Below, one piece after another: positions 1 to 6,485 of a stretch of DNA of 27,402 bases (the first letter of the stretch is position 1; each line of letters starts with the position of its first letter). The translations under genes were made by a program, and so were the position numbers. The DNA lies in IMG/VR virus record IMGVR_UViG_3300030108_001702, positions 1-27,402 of that record. One strand, written 5' to 3'. Source of the DNA: a virus. The notes under the pieces were generated by a model. The model did no database searches. It saw only the letters and a list, made by a program, of their open reading frames with translations, and was not told the origin of the DNA.

Positions 1-28
1 TAATGATTGGCCTGTTAAACCATCATAG
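1..28 (+). CDS. 3' end of an upstream structural gene (partial)
   Basis: The first 28 bases read in frame 2 as NDWPVKPS followed by TAG at 26-28, just before the tail fibre gene. This is the most protein-like of the three frames. The gene begins outside the window, so its product cannot be named; its position before a tail fibre suggests a virion protein. The alternative is that this is untranslated leader, since a stop (TAA) also sits at 1-3 in frame 1. Confidence 0.4.
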
Positions 29-37
29 GAACTAGAT

Positions 38-1267
38 ATGGCGAGTTTTGATAACAATTTACGATTAGAAGAAATAACTACAGGTGCTGCCTCTGGTACG
101 TGGGGCACGAAGACTAATACTAACTTGTCCCTAATTGCTAAAGCTTTGGGGTATGCTACTGAAGCATCTTTTGGTTCTGATGCAGACGCAACCACCACCG
201 TAGCTAATGCGACAGATGATCCAGCCAGAGCTATGTACTTTAAGGTAACTAGTAGTGCTAGTCTAACAGCAACCAGAACTCTAACAATATTACCATTCAC
301 GATATCTAGGGTTATGTTTATAGAGAACGCTACCTCTGGGTCTCAGTCAATCACCATCAAGCAAGGGTCTGGTGCTACTGTTACTATAGCCACAGGAAAA
401 ACCAAGGTAGTTTACTTAGACGGTGCAGGTAGTGGGGCCGCTGTCGTTGATGCGTTAGCTCTATTGGAAAACTTCATAGCCACTGGCACAGCAGGTTCAC
501 TCACTCAATTAAACATTACAAGTCAAGGTGACCTTCGCTTGGAGGATTCGTCTGGTGGAGAGTACGCAGCGATACAAGCTGCTGGTACAACAACTACTTA
601 TACTATCACCCTACCCGCAGCAAAAGGCACAAGTGGGCAGGTGCTTACTCTGTCAGATGGAAACGGTGCGACATCTTGGAGTGATGCAGGTACAACTTCA
701 ACTATAGCTAATGGAGCAGTTACCGCAGATAAGTTAGCTACCGATGCAGTAACCACGATCAAAATAAAAGACTCAACTGGGTCAAGTGATGGAGTTACTA
801 CAGCAAAGATAGCTGACGATGCCGTGACTCTAGCTAAAATGGCTCCCGGCACTGATGGGAACATTATTAGTTACGATGCTAATGGAGATCCGGTGGCTGT
901 TGCAACGGGAAGTGCGGGACAGGTTTTAACTTCTGCCGGGGCAGGTAGCCCACCTACTTTTGCAACACCAGCAGCAACGACAGTGCCTTATACCGATTGG
1001 GCCATTATAACAGCAAGTGATAACCCTCACACAGCAACTAGTAAAGATCAGCTAATTATTAATAGTGCTTCTGCGTTTACCCTTACACTTCCAGCAAGTC
1101 CCAGTGACAACGATACAGTTGTGTTAAGTAACGCAGGGGCTGGCACAGTGACTGTAGGACGGAATGGCTCTAATATTGATTCTTTAGCAGAAGACGGAAC
1201 GCTTAATTCTGGAGCTTCTGTTCAATTAGTATATGCTGGTTCAACGATTGGATGGCACTCATTATAG
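38..1267 (+). CDS. Tail fibre protein, marine-phage type
   Basis: A 409-aa protein likely to form the host-contacting tail appendage. The N-terminal part (residues 1 to about 145), with NLRLEEITTGAASGTWGTKT near the start and MFIENATSGSQSITIKQGSG further on, matches in my memory the conserved N-terminus of fibres in many marine podo- and myoviruses. Residues 221-270 hold short repeats of the IADGAVT/TADKLA type, common in phage fibre shafts. The C-terminal part (about 320-409) is rich in beta-prone Ser/Thr/Gly and contains LTLPASPSDNDTVVL and VGRNGSNI, as in fibre tip domains. AGGA sits 8 bases before the ATG. It is followed at 10 bases by another small beta-rich protein. Strain-specific receptor binding is inferred, not shown. 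Confidence 0.85.
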   Translation: MASFDNNLRLEEITTGAASGTWGTKTNTNLSLIAKALGYATEASFGSDADATTTVANATDDPARAMYFKVTSSASLTATRTLTILPFTISRVMFIENATSGSQSITIKQGSGATVTIATGKTKVVYLDGAGSGAAVVDALALLENFIATGTAGSLTQLNITSQGDLRLEDSSGGEYAAIQAAGTTTTYTITLPAAKGTSGQVLTLSDGNGATSWSDAGTTSTIANGAVTADKLATDAVTTIKIKDSTGSSDGVTTAKIADDAVTLAKMAPGTDGNIISYDANGDPVAVATGSAGQVLTSAGAGSPPTFATPAATTVPYTDWAIITASDNPHTATSKDQLIINSASAFTLTLPASPSDNDTVVLSNAGAGTVTVGRNGSNIDSLAEDGTLNSGASVQLVYAGSTIGWHSL

Positions 1268-1276
1268 GAAACGATT

Positions 1277-1597
1277 ATGCCTGTTTTAGGAACGCAAGTT
1301 ATAAAATCAATACAACGTGGTAATGTTACTTTAAGCTCTGGAGGCACTACTTCTGTGACAATAACCGCAGTAGATATAAGTAAATCAATGTTGAATCTCA
1401 GCACTGCAAGTGGATCTAGGGGAGGCAAAGCAAACAACATTACAAACGATTATACTTCTTATGGCGCAGCCGTTGTAGCTGGAGGAAATTTAGATAGCTC
1501 TACCAGTATATTCATACGTGCTGGCACTGGGCTTGGCTCTTCTTCTTCAGTTGCCGCAGATTGTAGAGCTTATTGGGAGGTAATAGAGTATGCCTAA
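1277..1597 (+). CDS. Small tail-fibre-tip/adhesin-like protein
   Basis: A 106-aa, Ser/Thr/Gly-rich, beta-prone protein. The opening IKSIQRGNVTLSSGGTTSVT and the ending CRAYWEVIEY resemble the C-terminal adhesin-like domains that often end phage fibre proteins, here as a separate polypeptide. AGGAAACGATT precedes the ATG. It lies between the fibre and a fibre-assembly-like small protein and overlaps the latter by 8 bases, so it is probably expressed and assembled with the fibre. The role is inferred from composition and position; a minor virion decoration protein is the alternative. Confidence 0.7.
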   Translation: MPVLGTQVIKSIQRGNVTLSSGGTTSVTITAVDISKSMLNLSTASGSRGGKANNITNDYTSYGAAVVAGGNLDSSTSIFIRAGTGLGSSSSVAADCRAYWEVIEYA

Positions 1598-1757
1598 AAT
1601 ATATGCAAATCTTAATAGCGACAATATATGTGAAGCAATCATTGAATATCAAACGCCACTGGACAGCCCACCTTCTAGCTATAAGGAAATAGACACACAT
1701 GATGCTACCTTAATAGGCAAAAAGTGGAACGGCTCGTCTTGGGAAGAAGTTAGCTAA
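1590..1757 (+). CDS. Small protein (55 aa), fibre-associated
   Basis: ATG at 1590 overlaps the previous stop by 8 bases; the stop is TAA at 1755-1757. The product starts MPKIYANLNSDNICEAII, and its C-terminus contains LIGKKWNGSSWEEVS. A 'GKKWNGSSWEE'-type ending is common in small phage proteins next to tail fibres (assembly/chaperone-like or tip domains). The coding frame is clean and coupled to both neighbours. The function is unproven; a fibre assembly helper or tip subunit is the best guess. Confidence 0.65.
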   Translation: MPKIYANLNSDNICEAIIEYQTPLDSPPSSYKEIDTHDATLIGKKWNGSSWEEVS

Positions 1758-1921
1758 TGAACGAGTTAGAAGCTCACGAAAGAGAGTGTGCGGTGCGGTA
1801 TAAGAATATCGAAGAACGCCTTGACCGTGGCACAGAGCGTATGAACCGTATAGAGATGAGTGTCTATGCGTTATATCCTTTTCTGGTTGGACTTCTCATA
1901 GCCAGTAAATTCTTGGGGTAG
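1757..1921 (+). CDS. Small coiled-coil + single membrane segment protein (54 aa)
   Basis: It starts at the shared A of TAATG (1757) and ends with TAG at 1919-1921. Residues 1-34 are highly charged and helical (ECAVRYKNIEERLDRGTERM). Residues 36-50 (VYALYPFLVGLLIAS) form one hydrophobic segment near the C-terminus. This layout, a soluble amphipathic helix followed by one membrane span, is like the haemolysin XhlA/phage lysis-accessory group. It is the first of a run of small membrane proteins leading to the lysozyme, so a role in lysis is plausible. The family assignment rests on architecture only. Confidence 0.65.
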   Translation: MNELEAHERECAVRYKNIEERLDRGTERMNRIEMSVYALYPFLVGLLIASKFLG

Positions 1922-1927
1922 CTCCTC

Positions 1928-2479
1928 ATGTTCGCTGAACTCGCAGCGATTACTTCAGCAATATCTGCGATAAACAATACGATTGCAACCTTTAAAGAGG
2001 GCAAGGCTAATGCTCAAGATGCTGCTGCACTCTTAGGAAAGTTTAGTAACACTGCCCAAAAACTAGATGATTGGGAAAGAAAAAAGAAACTTAAACGCCC
2101 TTTAACTCCTAAAGAGGCGATGGATCTCTCTATAAAACGTAGAGAAATCAAGGCTGTAGAGAATAAAATTAAAGACCATCTAATGATGATGGGCATGTCA
2201 GATGTCTGGAGAGATGCAGAGCGCATAAGGAAACAGTCAGAAAAAGACCATCAACAATATCTAAAAGATATCCACAAGAAACGTAAAGAAAGACAACAAA
2301 GAATGAAAGATCGTTTTGCTGTTCTTTTTATTGTTTGTTCTATAGCCTTTGTAGGTTGGTCAGGTTGGTACGTGTATGAAGCCATACAAGATGCAAGATT
2401 AGATTCTGCAAAACAAAGACTGGAGAAAGCCAAAGAAAGACAGCGCAATCTCAGAAAATGCGGTAGATACAAATGCTGA
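1928..2479 (+). CDS. Coiled-coil protein with one internal transmembrane segment
   Basis: A 183-aa protein. Residues 1-45 are Ala-rich and amphipathic. Residues 46-128 are very basic and helical, with many KKRK-type clusters. Residues 130-150 (AVLFIVCSIAFVGWSGWYVY) are a clear membrane span, and residues 155-183 are a short basic coiled coil ending CGRYKC. The long N-terminal arm before the span makes a classical inner-membrane spanin (N-terminal span, long periplasmic coiled coil) a poor fit. No good Shine-Dalgarno is visible (GGGGTAGCTCCTC before ATG). The position in the lysis region suggests a membrane role; the function is unknown. Proteins of this type seem recurrent in marine phages, from memory. 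Confidence 0.75.
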   Translation: MFAELAAITSAISAINNTIATFKEGKANAQDAAALLGKFSNTAQKLDDWERKKKLKRPLTPKEAMDLSIKRREIKAVENKIKDHLMMMGMSDVWRDAERIRKQSEKDHQQYLKDIHKKRKERQQRMKDRFAVLFIVCSIAFVGWSGWYVYEAIQDARLDSAKQRLEKAKERQRNLRKCGRYKC

Positions 2480-2688
2480 TGGCGTTTCTTTTAGTTGTTG
2501 TTGTAGAAGGAGAGAATGTATCGGATAATAGGATGCTGTTTAAAGACATATATCGGTGTAATATATTTGCAACCGCTATTGAACAAGGTAAATGGAGTCC
2601 AAATGATAGGACTTACTACAGGCAACAAAATGTAACTGCTTACTGTGTACCTAAAATGGTTGGTGCTAATACTAAATTATTTGAGTAG
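2473..2688 (+). CDS. Small exported-looking protein of unknown function (71 aa)
   Basis: The ATG at 2473 overlaps the previous gene by 7 bases. Residues 1-11 (MLMAFLLVVVV) are hydrophobic, like a short signal or anchor. The rest is soluble, with FKDIYRCNIFATAIEQGKW and TAYCVPKMV, giving two cysteines (one in each) that could form a disulfide after export. There is no lipobox, so it does not look like an outer-membrane spanin lipoprotein. An alternative start is the second Met (residue 3). The location inside the membrane-protein cassette suggests an envelope role, but nothing identifies it. Confidence 0.65.
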   Translation: MLMAFLLVVVVEGENVSDNRMLFKDIYRCNIFATAIEQGKWSPNDRTYYRQQNVTAYCVPKMVGANTKLFE

Positions 2689-2696
2689 GAGATAAC

Positions 2697-3104
2697 ATGA
2701 GCGCAATACTTAGTTCCCTCGTTGGCCCTGTCACTGGGCTACTTGATAAATTTATTGAAGATAAAGACCAGAAAAACGCCCTCGCCCACGAAATAGCAAC
2801 TATGTCAGAGCGACATGCACAAGAACTTGCAAAAGGTCAACTAGAAGTCAACAAGGTAGAAGCGGCAAGTAAGAGCATGTTCGTTGCTGGATGGAGACCT
2901 GCCGTGGGATGGACATGCTGTGTTGCCTTGCTCTCAAACTACATACTCATACCTATGGCTAACTTTGGTTTGTTACTAGCCGAAATGGGAGTAGAAGTTC
3001 CTAGTCTTGATATGTCAGCCATGATGCCCGTATTGCTTGGTATGCTTGGACTCGGTGCTATGAGAACTGTAGAAAAAACGCAAAAAGTAAGTAGAGAAAA
3101 GTGA
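2697..3104 (+). CDS. Holin, gene-transfer-agent 3-TM family
   Basis: A 135-aa protein likely to permeabilise the inner membrane at lysis so that the signal-less lysozyme downstream can reach the wall. Residues 1-15 are hydrophobic or amphipathic. Residues 16-60 are a charged helix (DKFIEDKDQKNALAHEIA). The family signature FVAGWRPAVGW is at 62-72, inside or next to the first strong span (about 66-93). A second span lies at about 108-122 (MMPVLLGMLGLGAM), followed by a RTVEK tail. This is the pattern of the Pfam 'holin of 3TMs, for gene-transfer release' family as I know it. GTAGGAGATAAC precedes the ATG. It is one of three multi-span candidates in the cassette but the only one with a recognised holin signature. 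Confidence 0.85.
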   Translation: MSAILSSLVGPVTGLLDKFIEDKDQKNALAHEIATMSERHAQELAKGQLEVNKVEAASKSMFVAGWRPAVGWTCCVALLSNYILIPMANFGLLLAEMGVEVPSLDMSAMMPVLLGMLGLGAMRTVEKTQKVSREK

Positions 3105-3229
3105 TGAAAAGAGCAAAAAGCAGAATTAAAAAGGTAATCAAAGGTTTAGATAAAGCATCTAAGACGCACAAGACTCAAGCTAATTCTCTTAGAGCAGCAA
3201 TAAAATCTAAGAAACCTAAAAAGAAATGA
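3104..3229 (+). CDS. Very basic 41-aa microprotein
   Basis: ATG at 3104 (TGATG overlap with the holin stop) to TGA at 3227-3229, which overlaps the next ATG by 4 bases. The 41 residues include 14 Lys and 3 Arg against a single Asp, ending KSKKPKKK. It could bind nucleic acid or acidic membrane lipids. The coupled position between the holin and an EF-hand membrane protein makes translation likely. No family is recognised. Confidence 0.55.
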   Translation: MKRAKSRIKKVIKGLDKASKTHKTQANSLRAAIKSKKPKKK

Positions 3230-3549
3230 ATAAAAAGCTAGAGCCGGGATCTGAGTATAATAAATACGATGCTGATGGCGATGGTGTAGTGACAGATGCG
3301 GAACTCGCTACCACAGAAAGGTTACAAGCACTTGAGATTGCTAATGAAAAAGCTGACGCTCAAAAGAACATGTGTTGGTTTGCTTTGTTTGGCATGTTGC
3401 TGTACCCCTCTGGTATTGTAATTACATCGTTTCTAAAGTTAGACCAAGCAGCTTCTATACTAGGAGACATAGCCTCCGTATATTTTATATCCGTGTCTGG
3501 CTTGATTGCGGCTTTCTTTGGGTTTCAGAGTTGGAACGGTAAGAAGTAA
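3226..3549 (+). CDS. EF-hand membrane protein (holin-like, 2 TM)
   Basis: A 107-aa protein. Residues 15-26 form a textbook EF-hand loop with ligands D15, D17, D19, T23 and E26 (the 1-3-5-9-12 positions) and the invariant Gly at G20. A charged helix follows (28-47), then two hydrophobic spans at about 50-70 and 75-99, and a short charged tail ending NGKK. A small two-span protein next to a holin and lysozyme suggests a second holin or an antiholin; a Ca2+-responsive N-terminus is inferred from the motif. A single EF-hand usually needs pairing, so dimerisation would be expected if it binds calcium. It starts in an ATGA overlap with the basic microprotein and ends in a TAATG overlap with the 17-aa ORF. 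Confidence 0.75.
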   Translation: MNKKLEPGSEYNKYDADGDGVVTDAELATTERLQALEIANEKADAQKNMCWFALFGMLLYPSGIVITSFLKLDQAASILGDIASVYFISVSGLIAAFFGFQSWNGKK

Positions 3550-3602
3550 TGGAAATAGCAATAGTATTTATAATCGGTTATTTAATTGGTAAGTACGCAT
3601 GA
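3549..3602 (+). CDS. 17-aa single-span micro-ORF
   Basis: ATG at 3549 shares its A with the previous stop (TAATG). The stop TGA at 3600-3602 overlaps the lysozyme ATG (ATGA). The product, MEIAIVFIIGYLIGKYA, is almost entirely one short hydrophobic helix with a single Lys near the C-terminus. Without it there would be a 49-base gap in an otherwise overlapping gene run. Its exact fit to both neighbours argues for translation, either as a real peptide that modulates holin action or as a coupling device carrying ribosomes to the lysozyme start. Confidence 0.45.
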   Translation: MEIAIVFIIGYLIGKYA

Positions 3603-4081
3603 CGGTAGATGTTAAGAAGTTATACCAAGAGATAGCCAGTGATGAGGGTAAGGTACTTCATGCGTATCTCTGCACCGAGGGGCACCCTACCATAGGTATA
3701 GGCCATAAGATTCTTCATACTGATCCAGAGGCTGCCTTACCTGTTAGAAACGCTTATGATAGTGCGCCAAAAGAAGATAGTATTACAGAGCACAGGTGTT
3801 ACGAGTTATTTCAAGAAGATGTGCAACTTGCCATAGACGGATGCCGAAGAATATATTCTAATTGGGAGGAGCTACCTCAAGAAGCTCAACATGTACTTGT
3901 AAACATGTGCTTTCAGATGGGGCCAACTGGACTCAGTAAATTCAAACACATGAACCAAGCGGTAGAGGATCAGGCTTGGGGGCAAGTAGCTTTAGAGATG
4001 GATGACAGCAGATGGAGTAGGCAAACCCCAGAAAGAAGCAAGCGTTTAAGAATACGTATGCTTGAATTAGCGGATGTGTAA
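3599..4081 (+). CDS. Endolysin: T4-type lysozyme (GH24)
   Basis: A 160-aa muramidase that would cleave the N-acetylmuramic acid to N-acetylglucosamine bond of peptidoglycan at lysis. The catalytic-region motif is E16-8aa-C25-5aa-T31, followed by IGIGH, matching the GH24 E-D/C-T layout. Further family landmarks are NMCFQMGPTGLSKF (about 102-115) and SRWSRQTPERSKR (about 137-149), the equivalents of NMVFQMG and SRWYNQTPNRAKR in T4 lysozyme. The length matches T4 lysozyme (164 aa). There is no signal peptide or SAR segment, so release depends on a holin. Cys replaces the usual Asp at the second catalytic position, as in P1 Lyz. It overlaps the 17-aa ORF by 4 bases. Confidence 0.92.
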   Translation: MTVDVKKLYQEIASDEGKVLHAYLCTEGHPTIGIGHKILHTDPEAALPVRNAYDSAPKEDSITEHRCYELFQEDVQLAIDGCRRIYSNWEELPQEAQHVLVNMCFQMGPTGLSKFKHMNQAVEDQAWGQVALEMDDSRWSRQTPERSKRLRIRMLELADV

Positions 4082-5968
4082 ATGACGATACAGAAGTTAG
4101 CTCTGGAACCCGGTGTCAACAGAGAGAAAACTAGTTACAGTAACGAAAACTCTTGGTTTGAATGCGACAAGGTACGTTTCAGACAAGGGTACGCTGAACG
4201 TATAGGTGGCTGGACTAGAATATCAGCAAACAGCTTTCTTGGTGTATGTAGGTCGCTTTTTAACTGGATTTCTCTAGCAGGTGCAAACTACTTAGGGGTA
4301 GGCACTAATCTTAAATTCTATATAGGACAGGGTGGCGCATACTATGATGTCACTCCGTTACGTTCTACTACCGCTGCAGGAGACGTTACTTTTGCCGCAA
4401 GCAACGGGTCTTCTACCCTCACTGTGTCTGATACAGACCATGGCGCGGCAGCAGGTGACTTTGTAGAGTTTTCTGGAGCGACTGCCTTGGGCGGGCTAAT
4501 AACCGCTGATGTGCTCAACCAAGATTACGAGATAGCCACTGTAGTAGGGGCAAACAGCTACACTGTCACCGCTAAAGATACGTCAGGTAATACCGTGACG
4601 GCTAACTCAAGCGACTCTGGCAACGGTGGTGGGTCTACTGTAGGTAAATACCAAATATCTCCGGGGTCTGCCACTGCCATACCGCTAGTAGGCTGGTCAG
4701 GTGGTTCATGGGGTGCTGGCACATGGGGTAATGGTGAAGCATCGAACACTCAGATAAGACTATGGAGTCAGTCTGGGTTTGGTGAAGACCTTGTTTTTGC
4801 CCCTCGTGGTGGAGCCTTGTACTACTGGGATTCTTCTGCAGGTACGACAAATAGAGCCGTTTTGGTATCTAGTTTGGGAGGTGCGTCAGATGTACCTACT
4901 GTAGTTAACACTGTGCTTGTATCAGACGTAAGCCGTTTTGTATTTTGTTTTGGTGCTAACCCACTTGGGTCTTCCACACAAGATCCTATGTTAATTAGAT
5001 GGTCTGACCAAGAAAGCCTCGTTCAATGGACCCCTGCAGCAACTAATCAAGCAGGTAGTTTACGTTTATCAAAAGGCAGTTCTATCATCACTGCTCAACA
5101 AGCACGACAAGAGGTGCTAGTGTGGACAGATTCTTCTCTATATAACCTGCAATATGTGGGTGCGCCTATCGTGTGGAGTTCACAGATTGTAGGTGAGAAT
5201 ATATCTATTGCTTCTCAAAACTCTGTTGCCTACGCTAACGGTGCTTCTTACTGGATGGGTAGGGACAAGTTCTATATATACGATGGTAGAACCAGACAGC
5301 TACGGTGCGATCTGAGACGGCACATATTTAATGACATTAATACAGAACAGATAGATCAAGTCTTTGCAGGTACGATAGAAGCCTTTCACGAGGTATGGTG
5401 GTTCTACTGTTCGTCAGGTAGTTCTACTGTAGATAAGTACGTGGTGTACAACTATCAACAGGATATATGGTATTACGGCACTTTGACCAGAACCGCATGG
5501 CTAGACTCAGGGTTACGTCAGTTTCCTTTGGCAGCTACTTACAACAACAATCTGGTCGAGCATGAAAACGGTGTCGATGATAACGAAACTGCCACTCCTA
5601 CAGCTATCTCAGCCAACATATCCTCTGCCCAGTTTGACATTGATGACGGTGACAGGTTTGCGTTTGTTAGGCGTGTACTGCCTGATATTACGTTTGACGG
5701 GTCCACAGTGGACAATCCCACCGCCACACTAAGCCTTTCACCTTTTAATAACTCAGGCTCTGGTATCAACAGTCCTACGTCAGAGGGCGGCAGTAACAGT
5801 GGTTCAGTTACACGTACAGCCACCGCCCCTGTTGAGAAGTACACGGAACAGTTGCATATAAGAGTCAGGGGCAGACAAATGACATTTAAAGTAGAGTCCA
5901 CAGCACAGGGCGTAATCTGGCAGTTAGGCTCTCCTAGAATAGATATTCGTGCAGACGGAAGACGATAA
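4082..5968 (+). CDS. P22 gp10-like packaged-DNA stabilisation / tail accessory protein
   Basis: A 628-aa virion protein expected to sit below the portal and close the head after packaging. The N-terminus (LALEPGVNREKTSYSNE, then WFECDKVRFRQGYAERIGGW) is the typical start of this family. The middle region, with SDVSRFVFCFGANPLG, LIRWSDQESLVQWTP, SRQEVLVWTDSSLYNLQYVG-like strands (about 335-365) and YWMGRDKFYIYDG, reads as beta-propeller repeats. Residues about 99-193 look like an inserted beta-rich domain (NGSSTLTVSDTDHG, NSYTVTAKDTSG) that would explain the length beyond P22 gp10, about 470 aa. The ATG directly follows the lysozyme stop. Finding it after the lysis genes, not beside the portal, is a layout also seen in other marine podoviruses, from memory. 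Confidence 0.85.
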   Translation: MTIQKLALEPGVNREKTSYSNENSWFECDKVRFRQGYAERIGGWTRISANSFLGVCRSLFNWISLAGANYLGVGTNLKFYIGQGGAYYDVTPLRSTTAAGDVTFAASNGSSTLTVSDTDHGAAAGDFVEFSGATALGGLITADVLNQDYEIATVVGANSYTVTAKDTSGNTVTANSSDSGNGGGSTVGKYQISPGSATAIPLVGWSGGSWGAGTWGNGEASNTQIRLWSQSGFGEDLVFAPRGGALYYWDSSAGTTNRAVLVSSLGGASDVPTVVNTVLVSDVSRFVFCFGANPLGSSTQDPMLIRWSDQESLVQWTPAATNQAGSLRLSKGSSIITAQQARQEVLVWTDSSLYNLQYVGAPIVWSSQIVGENISIASQNSVAYANGASYWMGRDKFYIYDGRTRQLRCDLRRHIFNDINTEQIDQVFAGTIEAFHEVWWFYCSSGSSTVDKYVVYNYQQDIWYYGTLTRTAWLDSGLRQFPLAATYNNNLVEHENGVDDNETATPTAISANISSAQFDIDDGDRFAFVRRVLPDITFDGSTVDNPTATLSLSPFNNSGSGINSPTSEGGSNSGSVTRTATAPVEKYTEQLHIRVRGRQMTFKVESTAQGVIWQLGSPRIDIRADGRR

Positions 5969-6162
5969 TGACCATAGATACGACTGATTACAACATTACG
6001 TTTAGAGCACCTGCGCTACCGCTTCCCCCTTCGGAGTACGATCAGCGATATTTCGATGATATAAACAACGTACTCCGACTTTATTTTAATCAGCTAGACC
6101 AAGCCTTTCGTAGTGACAGGTTAGTGAGTCAAGCTGAAGCAAATGCGTGGTTTCTTAGTTAA
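5968..6162 (+). CDS. Small virion-type protein of unknown function (64 aa)
   Basis: A 64-aa acidic protein with the core LPLPPSEYDQRYFDDINNVLRLYFNQLDQAF (residues about 17-47). A Pro-rich leader precedes a predicted helix carrying YFNQLD. Short proteins with this 'YD.RY...L.LYFNQLD' pattern appear beside structural genes in many marine phages, from memory. It starts and ends in 1-base TAATG overlaps, so it is translated with gp10-like and the next gene. The likely role is a tail or connector accessory; no domain is recognised. Confidence 0.7.
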   Translation: MTIDTTDYNITFRAPALPLPPSEYDQRYFDDINNVLRLYFNQLDQAFRSDRLVSQAEANAWFLS

Positions 6163-6485
6163 TGGCTAATACTTATGTCAATGCAAAGGTAGACCTGACT
6201 ACCACTAATATAACCACGTTATACACCTGTGCGGCTTTGACCACGGGTATAGTAAAATCTATCTTAGTGTCGGAGGACTCTAACAATGCAGACACTATTA
6301 CGCTGACCATAACAGATGCTTCTAGTGCAGTATTTAGTATATATAAGACCAAAGCTGTTGGCGCTAACGGTACGGTGGAACTACTTACTGCACCCCTTGT
6401 GGTACAGGCAGGTGAGATATTAAAGGTAACTGCAGCCACAGCTAACAGACTGCACGTTGTAGCAAGCATACTGGAGATAACGTAA
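6162..6485 (+). CDS. Small beta-rich virion protein (107 aa)
   Basis: A 107-aa protein rich in Thr, Val and Ala, with alternating beta-strand-like patterns: TNITTLYTCAALTTGIVKSI, TITLTITDASSAVFSIYKT, and LVVQAGEILKVTAATANRLH near the end. This looks like a jelly-roll or immunoglobulin-like decoration or neck protein. It is coupled by TAATG overlaps to both neighbours in the structural region. No enzymatic motif is present. A virion decoration or tail accessory role is inferred. Confidence 0.7.
   Translation: MANTYVNAKVDLTTTNITTLYTCAALTTGIVKSILVSEDSNNADTITLTITDASSAVFSIYKTKAVGANGTVELLTAPLVVQAGEILKVTAATANRLHVVASILEIT

Noticed and set aside
598-864. Minus-strand open frames inside the late genes (also 5539-5901, 8129-8458, 15329-15676, 17384-17824)
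   Set aside because: They lie antisense to well-supported genes, have no ribosome sites or neighbours in the same direction, and have the skewed composition of reverse-complement shadows.
1928-2688. Spanin pair made of the 183-aa and 71-aa proteins
   Set aside because: The first has its membrane span in the C-terminal third, not at the N-terminus, and the second has no lipobox cysteine.
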